From NCBI GenBank assembly GCA_016873935.1, contig VGVT01000008.1, positions 1 through 64,000 on the forward strand: a DNA stretch of 64,000 bases, written 5' to 3'. Origin of the DNA: Betaproteobacteria bacterium. Lineage in GTDB: Bacteria > Pseudomonadota > Gammaproteobacteria > Burkholderiales > Thiobacillaceae. The translations under genes were made by a program, and so were the position numbers. The notes beneath the pieces were generated by a model, which worked only from the letters and a program-made list of their open reading frames with translations, was not told the DNA's origin and did no database searches. This document shows, in pieces, positions 47,736 through 56,489 of this stretch. Each line of letters begins with the position of its first letter. Position 1 is the stretch's first letter.

Positions 47736-48650
47736 TCACGATTGCGCGAACTCCCCCAGCCAGTCGCGAGGCCGCAGGAAATCGCTGTACAGCCGGGCCT
47801 CCGGCGTTCCCGGCTCGGGTTTCCAGTCATAGCGCCATTTCACCAGCGGCGGCATGGACATCAGGATGGATTCGGTGCGGCCGCCGGATTGCAGGCCGAA
47901 CAGGGTGCCGCGGTCGAACACCAGATTGAATTCCACGTAACGGCCGCGGCGATAGAGCTGGAAATCCCGCTCCCGCTCGCCGTAGGGGGTGTCGACGCGG
48001 CGCTCGAGGATGGGCACGTAGGCGGAGAGGAAGTGATCGCCCACCGACTCGGTCAGGTTGAAGCACTGTTCGAAGCCTCCCTCGGAGAGGTCGTCGAAGA
48101 AGATGCCGCCGACGCCGCGCGGCTCGTTGCGGTGCTTGAGGAAGAAGTACTCGTCGCACCACTGCTTGAAGCGCGGGTAGAGGGCCGGGTCGAAGGGGTC
48201 GAGCGACTTGCGGCACATGCTGTGGAAGTGCACCGCGTCCTCCTCGAAACCGTAGTAGGGAGTAAGGTCCATGCCGCCGCCGAACCACCACACCGGTGCC
48301 TCGCCGTCCTTCTCGGCGACGAAGAAACGCACGTTCATGTGCGAGGTGGGAGCGTAGGGATTGCGCGGGTGCATGACCAGCGACACGCCCATCGCCTGCC
48401 AGCGCCGGCCAGAGAGTTCCGGCCGGTGCGCCGAGGCGGAGGGCGGCAGTTTGGCGCCCATGACGTGGGAGAAGTTGCAGCCGCCCCGCTCCAGGACGTT
48501 GCCCTCCTCCACCAGGTAGGAATAGCCGCCGCCGCCCTCGGGCCGCTCCCAGCCGTCGCGGCGGAAGGTCTTGCCGTCCACCTGCTCCATGCGTTCGACG
48601 ATGAGCTCCTGCAACTCCAGGAGGAATTCCTTGACGCGTTCCGTGTTCAT
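47736..48650 (-). CDS. hemF: Oxygen-dependent coproporphyrinogen III oxidase
   Basis: Converts coproporphyrinogen III to protoporphyrinogen IX with oxygen in heme synthesis. It has 304 residues, full length. Motifs: [67 protein letters not shown] and [31 protein letters not shown]. The encoded step requires oxygen, so the organism lives aerobically at least part of the time. Confidence 0.97.
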   Translation of the reverse strand: MNTERVKEFLLELQELIVERMEQVDGKTFRRDGWERPEGGGGYSYLVEEGNVLERGGCNFSHVMGAKLPPSASAHRPELSGRRWQAMGVSLVMHPRNPYAPTSHMNVRFFVAEKDGEAPVWWFGGGMDLTPYYGFEEDAVHFHSMCRKSLDPFDPALYPRFKQWCDEYFFLKHRNEPRGVGGIFFDDLSEGGFEQCFNLTESVGDHFLSAYVPILERRVDTPYGERERDFQLYRRGRYVEFNLVFDRGTLFGLQSGGRTESILMSMPPLVKWRYDWKPEPGTPEARLYSDFLRPRDWLGEFAQS

Positions 48651-48746
48651 AGCAATCGAGGCGGACCCAAACGGCCGGATTCTACCCAGAAAAACGGCGC
48701 GGGCTGCGCACTTCGAGATTGCGCCGACCCATGCTCGCGGGAATTC

Positions 48747-49403
48747 TCAAGTCCACAGGCTCAGGGGCGGATCCGCCACCACCGCGCGCAGGAGGTCGCC
48801 ACGGCTGACGAAGCCGACCAGGGTGCCGTCGTCGTTCACCACGGGCACGCCGGGCAGGTCATCATCCAGCAGGACACGGGCGATGCGGCGGATGTCGGTG
48901 ACCGGATCGGCGGTGATCACCGGCGTAAGCATCACCTCGCCGACATGGCGCACCAGGGGCATGCGACCGTGCTTTCTTTGCAGGTCGAACGTGATCAGCA
49001 GATCACGTTCCGTCACCAGGCCGACCAGCTTGCCGCCGGCATCCAACACCGGTGCCTGGCGCACGCCGCGCGCCAGCAGGCGGCGCCAGGCCGCGGCAGT
49101 CTGTTCCTCCGCCGACAGCGTGAAGACCGCGCGGCTCATGATCTGGTAGGCGTGATACAGGGGACCGCGATCCTGCTCGGGCGCTTGCAGGGTTTCCTGG
49201 TAGGCGCGGGCGGCGGCCTCGTAGCCTGCGGTCTGGCCGCCCGTATCCCGGTTCTGCGTCCGCTCGACGAAAGTCGGCAGCGCTTCCTCGCCCTCCTGGC
49301 CGATCGCCCTGCCACTGCGGGCGCGGGTCACCCCGGTCAATTCCGAAAGTTGTTCCAGGGTGCCGCGAAAATGCTGGCCCGAAAGGCCATAGAGAGAAAA
49401 CAT
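48747..49403 (-). CDS. CBS-domain pair protein
   Basis: A 218-residue cytoplasmic protein. The first 80 residues are a helical region without a known domain (GTLEQLSELTGVTRARSGRAIG). Then come two CBS motifs forming a Bateman module (QIMSRAVFTLSAEEQ, QAPVLDAGGKLVGLVTERDLL; VMLTPVITADPVTDIRR, GVPVVNDDGTLVGFVSRGDLL). Such modules bind adenosine nucleotides and regulate partners. The partner is unknown. Confidence 0.85.
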   Translation of the reverse strand: MFSLYGLSGQHFRGTLEQLSELTGVTRARSGRAIGQEGEEALPTFVERTQNRDTGGQTAGYEAAARAYQETLQAPEQDRGPLYHAYQIMSRAVFTLSAEEQTAAAWRRLLARGVRQAPVLDAGGKLVGLVTERDLLITFDLQRKHGRMPLVRHVGEVMLTPVITADPVTDIRRIARVLLDDDLPGVPVVNDDGTLVGFVSRGDLLRAVVADPPLSLWT

Positions 49404-49472
49404 GGCGGGTCTCCGGCGGGAAACGCGGCCAGCATAACCCAGGTCGCCGCCCTGACCACCGTCACCCGCGAA

Positions 49473-50027
49473 TCAGGGCCGCACCACGCCGCCGTTGTAG
49501 GGATCGAGGATGGTGGAGGGGCGCTTGCGGCGGCCGACGCGGCCTTCCAGCACGAGCACGCGGGCACCGAACTGGCGCCGGCACTCGGCGGCCGTCTTCA
49601 GGGGGCGCCGGCCGGCCAGGTTGGCGCTGGTCGATACCAGGGGCATGCCCAGGAAATGGCAGAGGCGCGAGGCCTCGGCATGGGCGGTTACACGCACCGC
49701 CATCTTCTCGTGCCGTCCGAGTAGCCAGCGCGGACAGCGCCGGCCTTTGGGCAGCAGCAGAGTGGTCGGTCCGGGCCACCAGTCGCCGAAGCGGCGCAGG
49801 ATCTCGCGGGGATTGGGAGCGAGGTAAGGCTTGAATTGGTGACAGTCGGAGCCGATGAGGATAAGGCCCTTGTTGCGCGGCCTCCCCTTGAGCCGCAGGA
49901 TGCGGGCCACCGCCCCGGCGTCGCGCGGGTCGCAACCCAGGCCGTAGCAGGACTCGGTGGGATAGGCGAGGACCCCTCCACGCCTGAGGAAGGCAAGAAT
50001 GCGGCGGATCGGCGGCAGCGGGGTCAA
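49473..50027 (-). CDS. tsaC: L-threonylcarbamoyladenylate synthase (short type)
   Basis: Makes threonylcarbamoyl-AMP for t6A modification of tRNA. It has 184 residues of the YrdC/TsaC type without the Sua5 tail. Motifs: LRRGGVLAYPTESCYGLGCDPRD, RILRLKGRPRNKGLILIGSD, WPGPTTLLLPKG and PLVSTSANLAGRRPLKT. The start appears to be TTG at 50027, 13 bases after the purD stop. Confidence 0.93.
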   Translation of the reverse strand: MTPLPPIRRILAFLRRGGVLAYPTESCYGLGCDPRDAGAVARILRLKGRPRNKGLILIGSDCHQFKPYLAPNPREILRRFGDWWPGPTTLLLPKGRRCPRWLLGRHEKMAVRVTAHAEASRLCHFLGMPLVSTSANLAGRRPLKTAAECRRQFGARVLVLEGRVGRRKRPSTILDPYNGGVVRP

Positions 50028-50040
50028 GGTTGCGGCGCGG

Positions 50041-51318
50041 CTAGGATTTCTTGCGCCGGATGGCGCGCCAGCCGATGTCGCGGCGCATCTGGCGGCCGGC
50101 GAAGTCGATGCCCTCCGCCACCTCGTAGGCGCGCGCCTGGGCGATCTTCACCGTGTCGCCGAGGGCGGTGACGCAGAGCACGCGGCCACCGGCGGTCACC
50201 ACCTGGTCGTCCTCGATCGCGCTGCCGGCGTGGAACACGTGGAAATCCTCGCCCTTCGCGTCGAGGCCGGTGATGGCGTCGCCCTTGCGCGGGCTGTCCG
50301 GATAACCGGCCGCGGCCATCACAACGCCCAGGGCGCAACGCCGGTCCCACTCGGCATCGACCCGGTCCAGGGTGCCGTCGATGGCGGCCTCGAGCAGGGT
50401 CACCAGGTCGGACTTGAGCCGCATCATGATGGGCTGGGTTTCCGGGTCGCCCATGCGGCAATTGAATTCCAGCACCCCCAACTTGCCGCGGGGACCGATC
50501 ATCAGGCCGGCATAAAGGAAGCCAGTGAAGGGCGTGCCTTCGGCCTGCATGCCGGCCACCACCGGACGGATCACCTCGCGCATGACCTTGGCGTGGACTT
50601 CCGGCGTCACCACCGGTGCCGGGGAATAAGCGCCCATGCCGCCGGTGTTGGGGCCCTCGTCACCGTCCAGCAGGCGCTTGTGGTCCTGGCTGGTGGCCAG
50701 CGCGAGGACGTGCTCGCCGTCGACCATGACGATGAAGCTGGCCTCCTCGCCCACCAGGCATTCCTCGATGACCACCCGGTGGCCGGCCTCGCCCATGCTG
50801 TTGCCGGAGAGCATGGCCTCGACGGCGGCGTGGGCCTCCTCGGCGGTTTGCGCCACCACCACGCCCTTGCCGGCGGCGAGGCCGTCGGCCTTGACCACGA
50901 TGGGCGCACCCTTGTCCTGGATGTAGGCGTGGGCGGCGGCGGCCTCGGTGAATGTGGCGAAGGCAGCGGTGGGAATCTGGTGCCGGGCCATGAACTGCTT
51001 GGCGAAATCCTTGGAGGATTCCAATTGGGCCGCCGCTTGCGTGGGGCCGAAAATCTTCAGTCCGGCGGCGCGGAAGGCGTCCACCACGCCGGCGGCGAGA
51101 GGCGCCTCGGGACCGACCACGGTGAGCTGGACGCCCTCGTTCTTGGCGAACTCGATCAGGTCGGGGATGGCGCTGACGGCCACGTTCTCCACCCCCTCCT
51201 CGCGGGCCGTGCCGCCGTTTCCGGGCGCCACGAACACTTTCTGCACGCGGGGGGATTGCTTGAGCCGCCAGGCCAGGGCGTGTTCACGCCCGCCGGAGCC
51301 GATCACCAATAATTTCAT
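50041..51318 (-). CDS. purD: Phosphoribosylamine-glycine ligase
   Basis: ATP-grasp enzyme of purine synthesis that makes GAR from phosphoribosylamine and glycine. It has 425 residues. Motifs: [96 protein letters not shown] and [16 protein letters not shown]. It lies downstream of purH, which performs the last two steps of the same pathway. Confidence 0.97.
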   Translation of the reverse strand: MKLLVIGSGGREHALAWRLKQSPRVQKVFVAPGNGGTAREEGVENVAVSAIPDLIEFAKNEGVQLTVVGPEAPLAAGVVDAFRAAGLKIFGPTQAAAQLESSKDFAKQFMARHQIPTAAFATFTEAAAAHAYIQDKGAPIVVKADGLAAGKGVVVAQTAEEAHAAVEAMLSGNSMGEAGHRVVIEECLVGEEASFIVMVDGEHVLALATSQDHKRLLDGDEGPNTGGMGAYSPAPVVTPEVHAKVMREVIRPVVAGMQAEGTPFTGFLYAGLMIGPRGKLGVLEFNCRMGDPETQPIMMRLKSDLVTLLEAAIDGTLDRVDAEWDRRCALGVVMAAAGYPDSPRKGDAITGLDAKGEDFHVFHAGSAIEDDQVVTAGGRVLCVTALGDTVKIAQARAYEVAEGIDFAGRQMRRDIGWRAIRRKKS

Positions 51319-51343
51319 GTTTGTCTCGGGATCCTTGTCGGGG

Positions 51344-51432
51344 AAAAGCGAAACGAGAAACGGGAAACGCCGGCAGGACAGTCATCCTGAGCGCGGGTTT
51401 GTCGTTTCCCTTTTGCCATTTCTTTTTTTCCG
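51344..51432. repeat. Heptad-periodic inverted repeat between purH and purD
   Basis: GCGAAAC, GAGAAAC, GGGAAAC on one side, and GTTTGTC, GTTTCCC, TTTTGCC, ATTTCTT on the other, each in steps of seven bases. It fills the purH-purD gap and ends six bases before the purH stop. The T-rich end may also act as a weak terminator on the plus strand. Confidence 0.75.
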
Positions 51433-51438
51433 CCTGAA

Positions 51439-52995
51439 TCAGTGCCGGAAATGCCGCACGCCGGTGAACACCATGGCGATGCCATGCTCGTTGGCCGCTG
51501 CGATGACTTCGTCGTCGCGCATCGAGCCGCCGGGCTGGATCACAGCGGTGATGCCGGCGGCGGCGGCGTTGTCGAGGCCGTCGCGGAAGGGGAAGAAGGC
51601 GTCGGAAGCCATCACCGAGCCGGGCACCACCAGGCCGGCCTGCTCGGCCTTGATGCCAGCGATGCGCGCCGAGTTGACGCGGCTCATCTGGCCGGCGCCG
51701 ACACCGATGGTCATACGGTCCCTGGCGTAGACGATGGCGTTGGACTTGACGAATTTGGCCACGCGCCAGGCGAACAGCAGGTCTTCCATTTCCTTCTCGC
51801 TGGGGGCGCGGCTGGTGACTACCTTGAGGTCGCCGTGCAGCAGGATGTCCGCGTCCTGCACCAGCAGGCCGCCGGCCACCCGCTTCATGTCCATCTGGTT
51901 GACCGGGCCGGCCCACCGGCGGCATTCCAGCAGGCGCACGTTCTTCTTCGCGGCCACGGCTTCGGAGGCCTCGGGGCTCACCTCGGGAGCGATGATCACC
52001 TCGACGAACTGGCGCTCGACGATGGTCTTCGCCGTCTCGCCGTCCAGGCGGCCGTTGAAGGCGATGATGCCGCCGAAGGCGGATTCTGGATCGGTCTGGT
52101 AGGCCCGGTTGTAGGCTTCCAGCAGGTTGGCGCCGTAGGCCACGCCGCAGGGGTTGGCGTGCTTGACGATGACGCAGGAAGGCGCGGCGTCGAACAGCTT
52201 GACGCACTCCAGGGCCGCGTCGGTGTCGGCGATGTTGTTGTAGGACAGTTCCTTGCCCTGGATCTGGCGGGCGGAGGCGATGGTACCGGCCGGGGCGTGG
52301 GCTTCCACGTAGAAGGCGCCGTTCTGGTGCGGGTTCTCGCCGTAGCGGCAGGTCTGCGCGCGGCTGAATTGCAGGGTCAATTTTTCGCCAAACGCGCCAC
52401 GCTCGCCAGTCTCGTTGAGGGAAGTCAGATAGTTGCTGATGTGGCCGTCGTACTGGGCGGTGTGGGTGAAGGCCTTCTTCGCCAGACTGAAGCGGGTGGC
52501 GTCGCTCAAGGCGCCGCCGTTTGCCTGCATTTCCGCAACCAGCCCCGCATAGTCGGCCGGGTCGGTGACGATGGCCACGTGCCTGTAGTTCTTCGCCGAG
52601 GAGCGCACCATGGCCGGGCCGCCGATGTCGATGTTCTCGATGGCGTCCTCCAGGGTGTGGGGTTTGGAGACGGTCTGCACGAAGGGGTACAGGTTCACGC
52701 AGACCAGATCGATGTAGCCCAGGCCGTGCTCGGCCATGGTCGCCGCGTGGGCCGGGTTGTCGCGCACCGAGAGGATGCCGGCGTGGACTTTGGGATGCAG
52801 GGTCTTGACCCGGCCATCCAGCATTTCCGGGAAGCCAGTGAACTCGGACACGTCCTTGACCGGCAGGCCGGCGTCGCGGATGGCCTTGGCGGTGCCGCCG
52901 GTGGAGAGCAGTTCAACGCCGGCGGCCGACAGCGCGCGGGCGAAGTCGATGAGACCGGTCTTGTCGGAAACGGAGAGGAGGGCGCGTTTGATCAT
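51439..52995 (-). CDS. purH: Bifunctional AICAR transformylase/IMP cyclohydrolase
   Basis: Catalyses the last two steps of IMP synthesis. It has 518 residues. The N-terminal cyclohydrolase domain has [34 protein letters not shown] and [17 protein letters not shown]. The transformylase domain has [33 protein letters not shown] and the ending [33 protein letters not shown]. It follows fis and dusB in the usual betaproteobacterial order. Confidence 0.97.
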   Translation of the reverse strand: MIKRALLSVSDKTGLIDFARALSAAGVELLSTGGTAKAIRDAGLPVKDVSEFTGFPEMLDGRVKTLHPKVHAGILSVRDNPAHAATMAEHGLGYIDLVCVNLYPFVQTVSKPHTLEDAIENIDIGGPAMVRSSAKNYRHVAIVTDPADYAGLVAEMQANGGALSDATRFSLAKKAFTHTAQYDGHISNYLTSLNETGERGAFGEKLTLQFSRAQTCRYGENPHQNGAFYVEAHAPAGTIASARQIQGKELSYNNIADTDAALECVKLFDAAPSCVIVKHANPCGVAYGANLLEAYNRAYQTDPESAFGGIIAFNGRLDGETAKTIVERQFVEVIIAPEVSPEASEAVAAKKNVRLLECRRWAGPVNQMDMKRVAGGLLVQDADILLHGDLKVVTSRAPSEKEMEDLLFAWRVAKFVKSNAIVYARDRMTIGVGAGQMSRVNSARIAGIKAEQAGLVVPGSVMASDAFFPFRDGLDNAAAAGITAVIQPGGSMRDDEVIAAANEHGIAMVFTGVRHFRH

Positions 52996-53002
52996 GATTT
53001 CC

Positions 53003-53068
53003 AGGCGAGTGGCAAGTGGTTAGTAGCAAGTGGCGCGAGTGTTTTCACTTGCCACTAGCCACTCGCTA
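53003..53068. repeat. Heptad-periodic inverted repeat between fis and purH
   Basis: GCGAGTG, GCAAGTG, GTTAGTA, GCAAGTG, a short loop, then CACTTGC, CACTAGC, CACTCGC. It reaches the fis stop codon. The units resemble those in the gap-pgk and dusB-nrtD tracts. Confidence 0.8.
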
Positions 53069-53311
53069 TTTGATTCCATGCTGCTGCATCTTCTTGCGCA
53101 GCGTGTTGCGGTTGATGCCCAGCCATTCTGCGGCGCGGCTCTGGTTGCTGCCGGCCCGGTCCAGGATCACCTCCAGCAGCGGCTTTTCCACGCAGTTCAG
53201 GACCATCTCGTAGATGCCGGCGGGCGGCTCCCCATCGAGGTCCTTGAAGTACTGTTCCAGCTCCCGGCGCACGCAGGCGGCCAGTTCGCTTTCGTTGAAG
53301 TGGGTCTCCAT
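53066..53311 (-). CDS. fis: Fis family nucleoid/DNA-binding protein
   Basis: An 81-residue DNA-bending regulator. The C-terminal helix-turn-helix is complete and typical: PLLEVILDRAGSNQSRAAEWLGINRNTLRKKMQQHGIK. The shorter N-terminus of betaproteobacterial Fis lacks most of the Hin-activating arm of E. coli Fis. It lies 17 bases after dusB, the conserved dusB-fis pair. Confidence 0.94.
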   Translation of the reverse strand: METHFNESELAACVRRELEQYFKDLDGEPPAGIYEMVLNCVEKPLLEVILDRAGSNQSRAAEWLGINRNTLRKKMQQHGIK

Positions 53312-53328
53312 CCATCACACCTTGTTGT

Positions 53329-54354
53329 TCAGGCTGCTTCACGCCGCGCGGGCGGCATGTCCAGGTAAATCAGTCGGCTGGCGCGTTCGCGCGCGCGCCA
53401 GAAGAAATCGTTGACGGCCTCGAGCTGGGCGCCGGGGCTTTCCAGTTGGTTCATGGCATGGCGGAAATGGGCGGAATCCGCCAGGCCCCGCGTGTACCAG
53501 GCGATGTGCTTGCGCGCCATGCGCAGGCCGGCGGGCTGGCCGTAGAAGGCGTAGAGGTCCTCCAGGTGGGCCAGCAGCACGTCGTGGATTTCCGCGACTT
53601 CCGGCGCCGGCAGCTTCTCTCCGCTGGCGAGGAAATGGCCGATCTCGCGAAACAGCCAGGGCCGGCCCTGGGCGGCGCGACCGATCATGACGGCGTCGGC
53701 CCGGGTCGTTTCCAATACGTACTTCGCCTTCTCCGGCGTGGTGATGTCGCCGTTGGCGATGACCGGAATGCGGGCTGCTGCCTTCACCGCCGCGATGGTT
53801 TCGTACTCCGCCTCGCCGGAATACCCACAGGCGCGGGTGCGGCCGTGGATGGCCAGGGCCTGGATGCCCGCTTCCTGGGCGATGTGCAGGATGGCGAGCG
53901 CGTTCCTGTGCGATCGGTCCCAGCCGGTGCGGATCTTCAGGGTCACCGGCGTGCCCGGCACCGCCCGCACCACCGCCTCCAGGATGCGACCCACCAGGGG
54001 CTCGTCCTGCAACAGGGCGGAGCCGGCCATGACGTTGCACACCTTCTTCGCCGGGCAGCCCATGTTGATGTCGATGATCTGGGCGCCCTCGCCCGCGTTG
54101 TAGCGGGCCGCCTCGGCCATCATGGCAGGATCGCTGCCGGCGATCTGCACCGAGATCGGCTCCACCTCGCCCGCGTGGTTGGCCCGGCGCCGGGTCTTGG
54201 CGGAGCCGTAGAGCAGGGAATTGGATGTGACCATTTCCGACACCGCCATGCCGGCGCCCATCTTCTTGCACAGCTGGCGGAACGGCCGATCGGTGACACC
54301 CGCCATGGGCGCGACGATCAGGTTGTTCTTGAGCTGGAAGGGACCGATGCGCAT
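53329..54354 (-). CDS. dusB: tRNA-dihydrouridine synthase B
   Basis: Flavoenzyme that reduces uridines in the tRNA D-loop. It has 341 residues from MRIGPFQLKNNLIVAPMAGVTD. Motifs: MTSNSLLYGS-like region, DINMGCPAKKVCNVMAGSALL with the catalytic Cys, LKIRTGWDRSHRNAL, AIHGRTRACGYSG, IPVIANGDITTPEKA and VMIGRAAQGRPWLF. The open frame upstream reaches 54408 but the family start is at 54354. Confidence 0.96.
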   Translation of the reverse strand: MRIGPFQLKNNLIVAPMAGVTDRPFRQLCKKMGAGMAVSEMVTSNSLLYGSAKTRRRANHAGEVEPISVQIAGSDPAMMAEAARYNAGEGAQIIDINMGCPAKKVCNVMAGSALLQDEPLVGRILEAVVRAVPGTPVTLKIRTGWDRSHRNALAILHIAQEAGIQALAIHGRTRACGYSGEAEYETIAAVKAAARIPVIANGDITTPEKAKYVLETTRADAVMIGRAAQGRPWLFREIGHFLASGEKLPAPEVAEIHDVLLAHLEDLYAFYGQPAGLRMARKHIAWYTRGLADSAHFRHAMNQLESPGAQLEAVNDFFWRARERASRLIYLDMPPARREAA

Positions 54355-54424
54355 GAAAGAAACGGGGAGGGAACGGCGGACGAAAGTTGCGCATTTTATA
54401 CGCAACACCCCGTATACAAAAGAC

Positions 54425-54569
54425 AGGACTGAGGACTGAGTAGCGAGTGCCGAGTATACCCACTCGCTACTCGCTACTCGCTACTCGCTACTCACTACTC
54501 ACTACTCACTACTCACTACTCACTACTCACTACTCACTACTCACTACTCACTACTCGCTACTCAGTCCT
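54425..54569. repeat. Fourteen-unit CTACTCA/CTACTCG heptad array with inverted flanks
   Basis: 54467-54564 is 14 uninterrupted 7-base units: CTACTCG three times, CTACTCA nine times, then CTACTCG and CTACTCA. A 16-base sequence, GGACTGAGTAGCGAGT at 54433-54448, is the exact reverse complement of 54553-54568. The left side also steps by seven (AGGACTG, AGGACTG, AGTAGCG, AGTGCCG). The array fills the dusB-nrtD gap and touches the nrtD stop codon. There are no spacers, so it is not a CRISPR array. Confidence 0.92.
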
Positions 54570-55359
54570 ATGCCGCCTTCTTCATGTGCTTCTGGTAGAG
54601 GAACTCCAGCACCTGACCGCGCAGATGGTGGTAGTGGGCGTTCTCCGCCAGCTTCAGGCGGTCGCGCGGACGCGGCAGGTCGACGTCCAGGACTTCGCCG
54701 ATGGTGGCGGCCGGACCGTTGGTCATCATAACGATGCGGTCGGAGAGCAGCACCGCCTCGTCGACGTCGTGGGTCACCATCAGGGTGGTGGCGTGGGTCT
54801 CCTGGACGATGCGCATGAGTTCGTCCTGGAGACCGGCCCGGGTCAGCGCGTCGAGCGCGCCGAAGGGCTCGTCCAGCAACAGCACCTTGGGTTCCATGGC
54901 CAGGGCGCGGGCGATGCCCACCCGCTGCTTCATGCCGCCTGATATCTCGCCGGGATGCTTGTGCATGGCGTGGGCCAGGCCCACCAGCTCCAGCGCGGCC
55001 TGGGTACGTTCCTTCAGTTTGGCCTTGGCTTCCCTGGCGCCGAACACCCGTTCCACCGCCAGATAGACGTTGCCGAAGCAGGTCAGCCAGGGCAGCAGGC
55101 TGTGGTTCTGGAACACCACCGCCCGCTCCGGGCCGGGACCGCTGATTTCCCGCTCCGACAGCAGCAGGATGCCGTCGGTGGGGGTGGTCAGGCCCGCCAC
55201 CAGATTCAGCAGGGTGGACTTGCCGCAGCCCGAGTGACCGATCAAGGCGATGAACTCGCCCTGCTTCACGGTCAGGTTGATGTCGGTCAGGGCCGTGAAC
55301 TTGCCCTTCTTGGTGTCGAACACCATCTTGGCGTTCTCGATGTGCAGGTAGTTGTGCAT
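54568..55359 (-). CDS. nrtD: Nitrate ABC transporter ATPase (NrtD/NasD type)
   Basis: A 263-residue ATPase that powers nitrate (or cyanate/bicarbonate-type) import. Walker A GHSGCGKST, signature EISGGMKQRVGIARAL, Walker B VLLLDEPFGALDALTR and switch histidine VTHDVDEAVLLSD are all intact. The segment VKQGEFIALIGHSGCGKSTLLNLVAGLTTPTDG is typical of the NrtD/SsuB/TauB group; association with an NrtA-like protein and the nitrate genes favours nitrate. It is the last gene of the nrtA-B-D operon. Confidence 0.9.
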   Translation of the reverse strand: MHNYLHIENAKMVFDTKKGKFTALTDINLTVKQGEFIALIGHSGCGKSTLLNLVAGLTTPTDGILLLSEREISGPGPERAVVFQNHSLLPWLTCFGNVYLAVERVFGAREAKAKLKERTQAALELVGLAHAMHKHPGEISGGMKQRVGIARALAMEPKVLLLDEPFGALDALTRAGLQDELMRIVQETHATTLMVTHDVDEAVLLSDRIVMMTNGPAATIGEVLDVDLPRPRDRLKLAENAHYHHLRGQVLEFLYQKHMKKAA

Positions 55360-55365
55360 GGGTTT

Positions 55366-55462
55366 CTCCGTGAAGGGGGAAGGGTAAAGGGAGAAGGGTG
55401 GGGGGGCGGGGCCTTCACCCTTCCCCCTTGAGCGCCCCAGGCGCGGACCCTTTACCCTTCAC
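55366..55462. repeat. Heptad-periodic inverted repeat between nrtB and nrtD
   Basis: GAAGGGG, GAAGGGT, AAAGGGA, GAAGGGT on one side, and CCTTCAC, CCTTCCC, CCTTGAG and CCCTTTACCCTTCAC on the other, all in steps of about seven bases. It overlaps the last codons of nrtB. Confidence 0.75.
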
Positions 55463-56379
55463 TCATAGTTGAACCGCTTCGCGATCAGCATCAGGGACTG
55501 CTCCAGCATCAGGCCGACGATGCCGACGATGAAGATGGCGATGAGGATATGCTCGACGTTCAGGTTGTTCCATTCGTCCCATACCCAGAAGCCCAGGCCG
55601 GTGCCGCCGGTGAGCATCTCCGCCGCGACGATGACCAGCCAGGCGACGCCCATGGACAGGCGGATGCCGGTCATCAGGTGGGGCAGGACGGAGGGGAACA
55701 GGATGCGGGTGAAGATCTTCCACTCGGACAGGTTCAGCACCCGCGCCACGTTCAGGTAGTCCTGCGGCACCCGCGACACGCCGGCGGCGGTGTTGAGGAT
55801 GATGGGCCAGATGCTGGAGATGAAGATCACCCACAGCGACGCAGGCTCGGTCTCCTTGAACACGTACAGGCCGATGGGCAGCCAGGCGAGCGGAGAGACC
55901 GGGCGCAGCAGGCTGATGATGGGCGCCATCATGCCGGACAGGAAGGCGAAGCGCCCGATCATGAAGCCCAGGGGGATGCCCACCAGGGCGGCCAGGCCGA
56001 AGCCGGCACCGACCCGGTAGAGGGAGTGCAGGATGTTCCAGCCGATGCCCTTGTCGTTGGGACCGTTGTCGTAGAAGGGATCCGCGAACAGCGCCTTGGC
56101 CGCCTCCCAGGTCTTGGCCGGGCCGGGCAGGCCGCTGTCGCCGCCGCTGGCGGAGACGATCTGCCAGAGCAGGATGAACAGGGCGATGCCGATCACCGGC
56201 GGCACGCCGGCTCGGAAGAAGTTGCCGAATGATTCCAGCAGGGCGCGGCCCCGCTCGGTCTCGAAGTAAGGGGTGGGCCGCAGCTTCGCCGGGGCTTCGG
56301 CGGGCGCACTGGCGGGCACGGTTTCTGGCTTGTTCATGATGTCCTTCAAACTGCCTTCGTTGAATGTCACTGCGCTCAT
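55459..56379 (-). CDS. nrtB: Nitrate ABC transporter permease (NrtB/NasE type)
   Basis: A 306-residue inner-membrane permease with about six helices (PPVIGIALFILLWQIVSA, GAGFGLAALVGIPLGFMIG) and the permease loop AAGVSRVPQDYLNVARVLNLSEWKIFTRILFPSVLPHL, which contacts the ATPase. The extended cytoplasmic N-terminus (KPETVPASAPAEAPAKLRPTPYFETERGRALLE) is usual for NrtB. AGGAG precedes the ATG. Confidence 0.9.
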   Translation of the reverse strand: MSAVTFNEGSLKDIMNKPETVPASAPAEAPAKLRPTPYFETERGRALLESFGNFFRAGVPPVIGIALFILLWQIVSASGGDSGLPGPAKTWEAAKALFADPFYDNGPNDKGIGWNILHSLYRVGAGFGLAALVGIPLGFMIGRFAFLSGMMAPIISLLRPVSPLAWLPIGLYVFKETEPASLWVIFISSIWPIILNTAAGVSRVPQDYLNVARVLNLSEWKIFTRILFPSVLPHLMTGIRLSMGVAWLVIVAAEMLTGGTGLGFWVWDEWNNLNVEHILIAIFIVGIVGLMLEQSLMLIAKRFNYE

Positions 56380-56398
56380 GGCGGACTCCTGGTTTGCT

Positions 56399-56476
56399 CG
56401 TAGGGCGGATTAGCCGCATCGCGGCGTAATCCGCCAGGATTGGCGGGTTACGGCCTACGGCCTAACCCGCCCTACG
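56399..56476. repeat. GTAGGGCGGATTAG-type palindrome between nrtA and nrtB
   Basis: CGTAGGGCGGATTAG at 56399-56413 pairs with CTAACCCGCCCTACG at 56462-56476 (14 of 15). An inner palindrome (GGCGGATTAGCCGC / GCGGCGTAATCCGCC) lies between. It is a known kind of extragenic repeat in proteobacteria and fills most of the gap between the two transporter genes. Confidence 0.75.
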
Positions 56477-56489
56477 CTCACTTGAACCC

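Noticed and set aside
54467-54564. CRISPR array
   Set aside because: The 7-base units are directly tandem with no spacers, and no cas genes are present.
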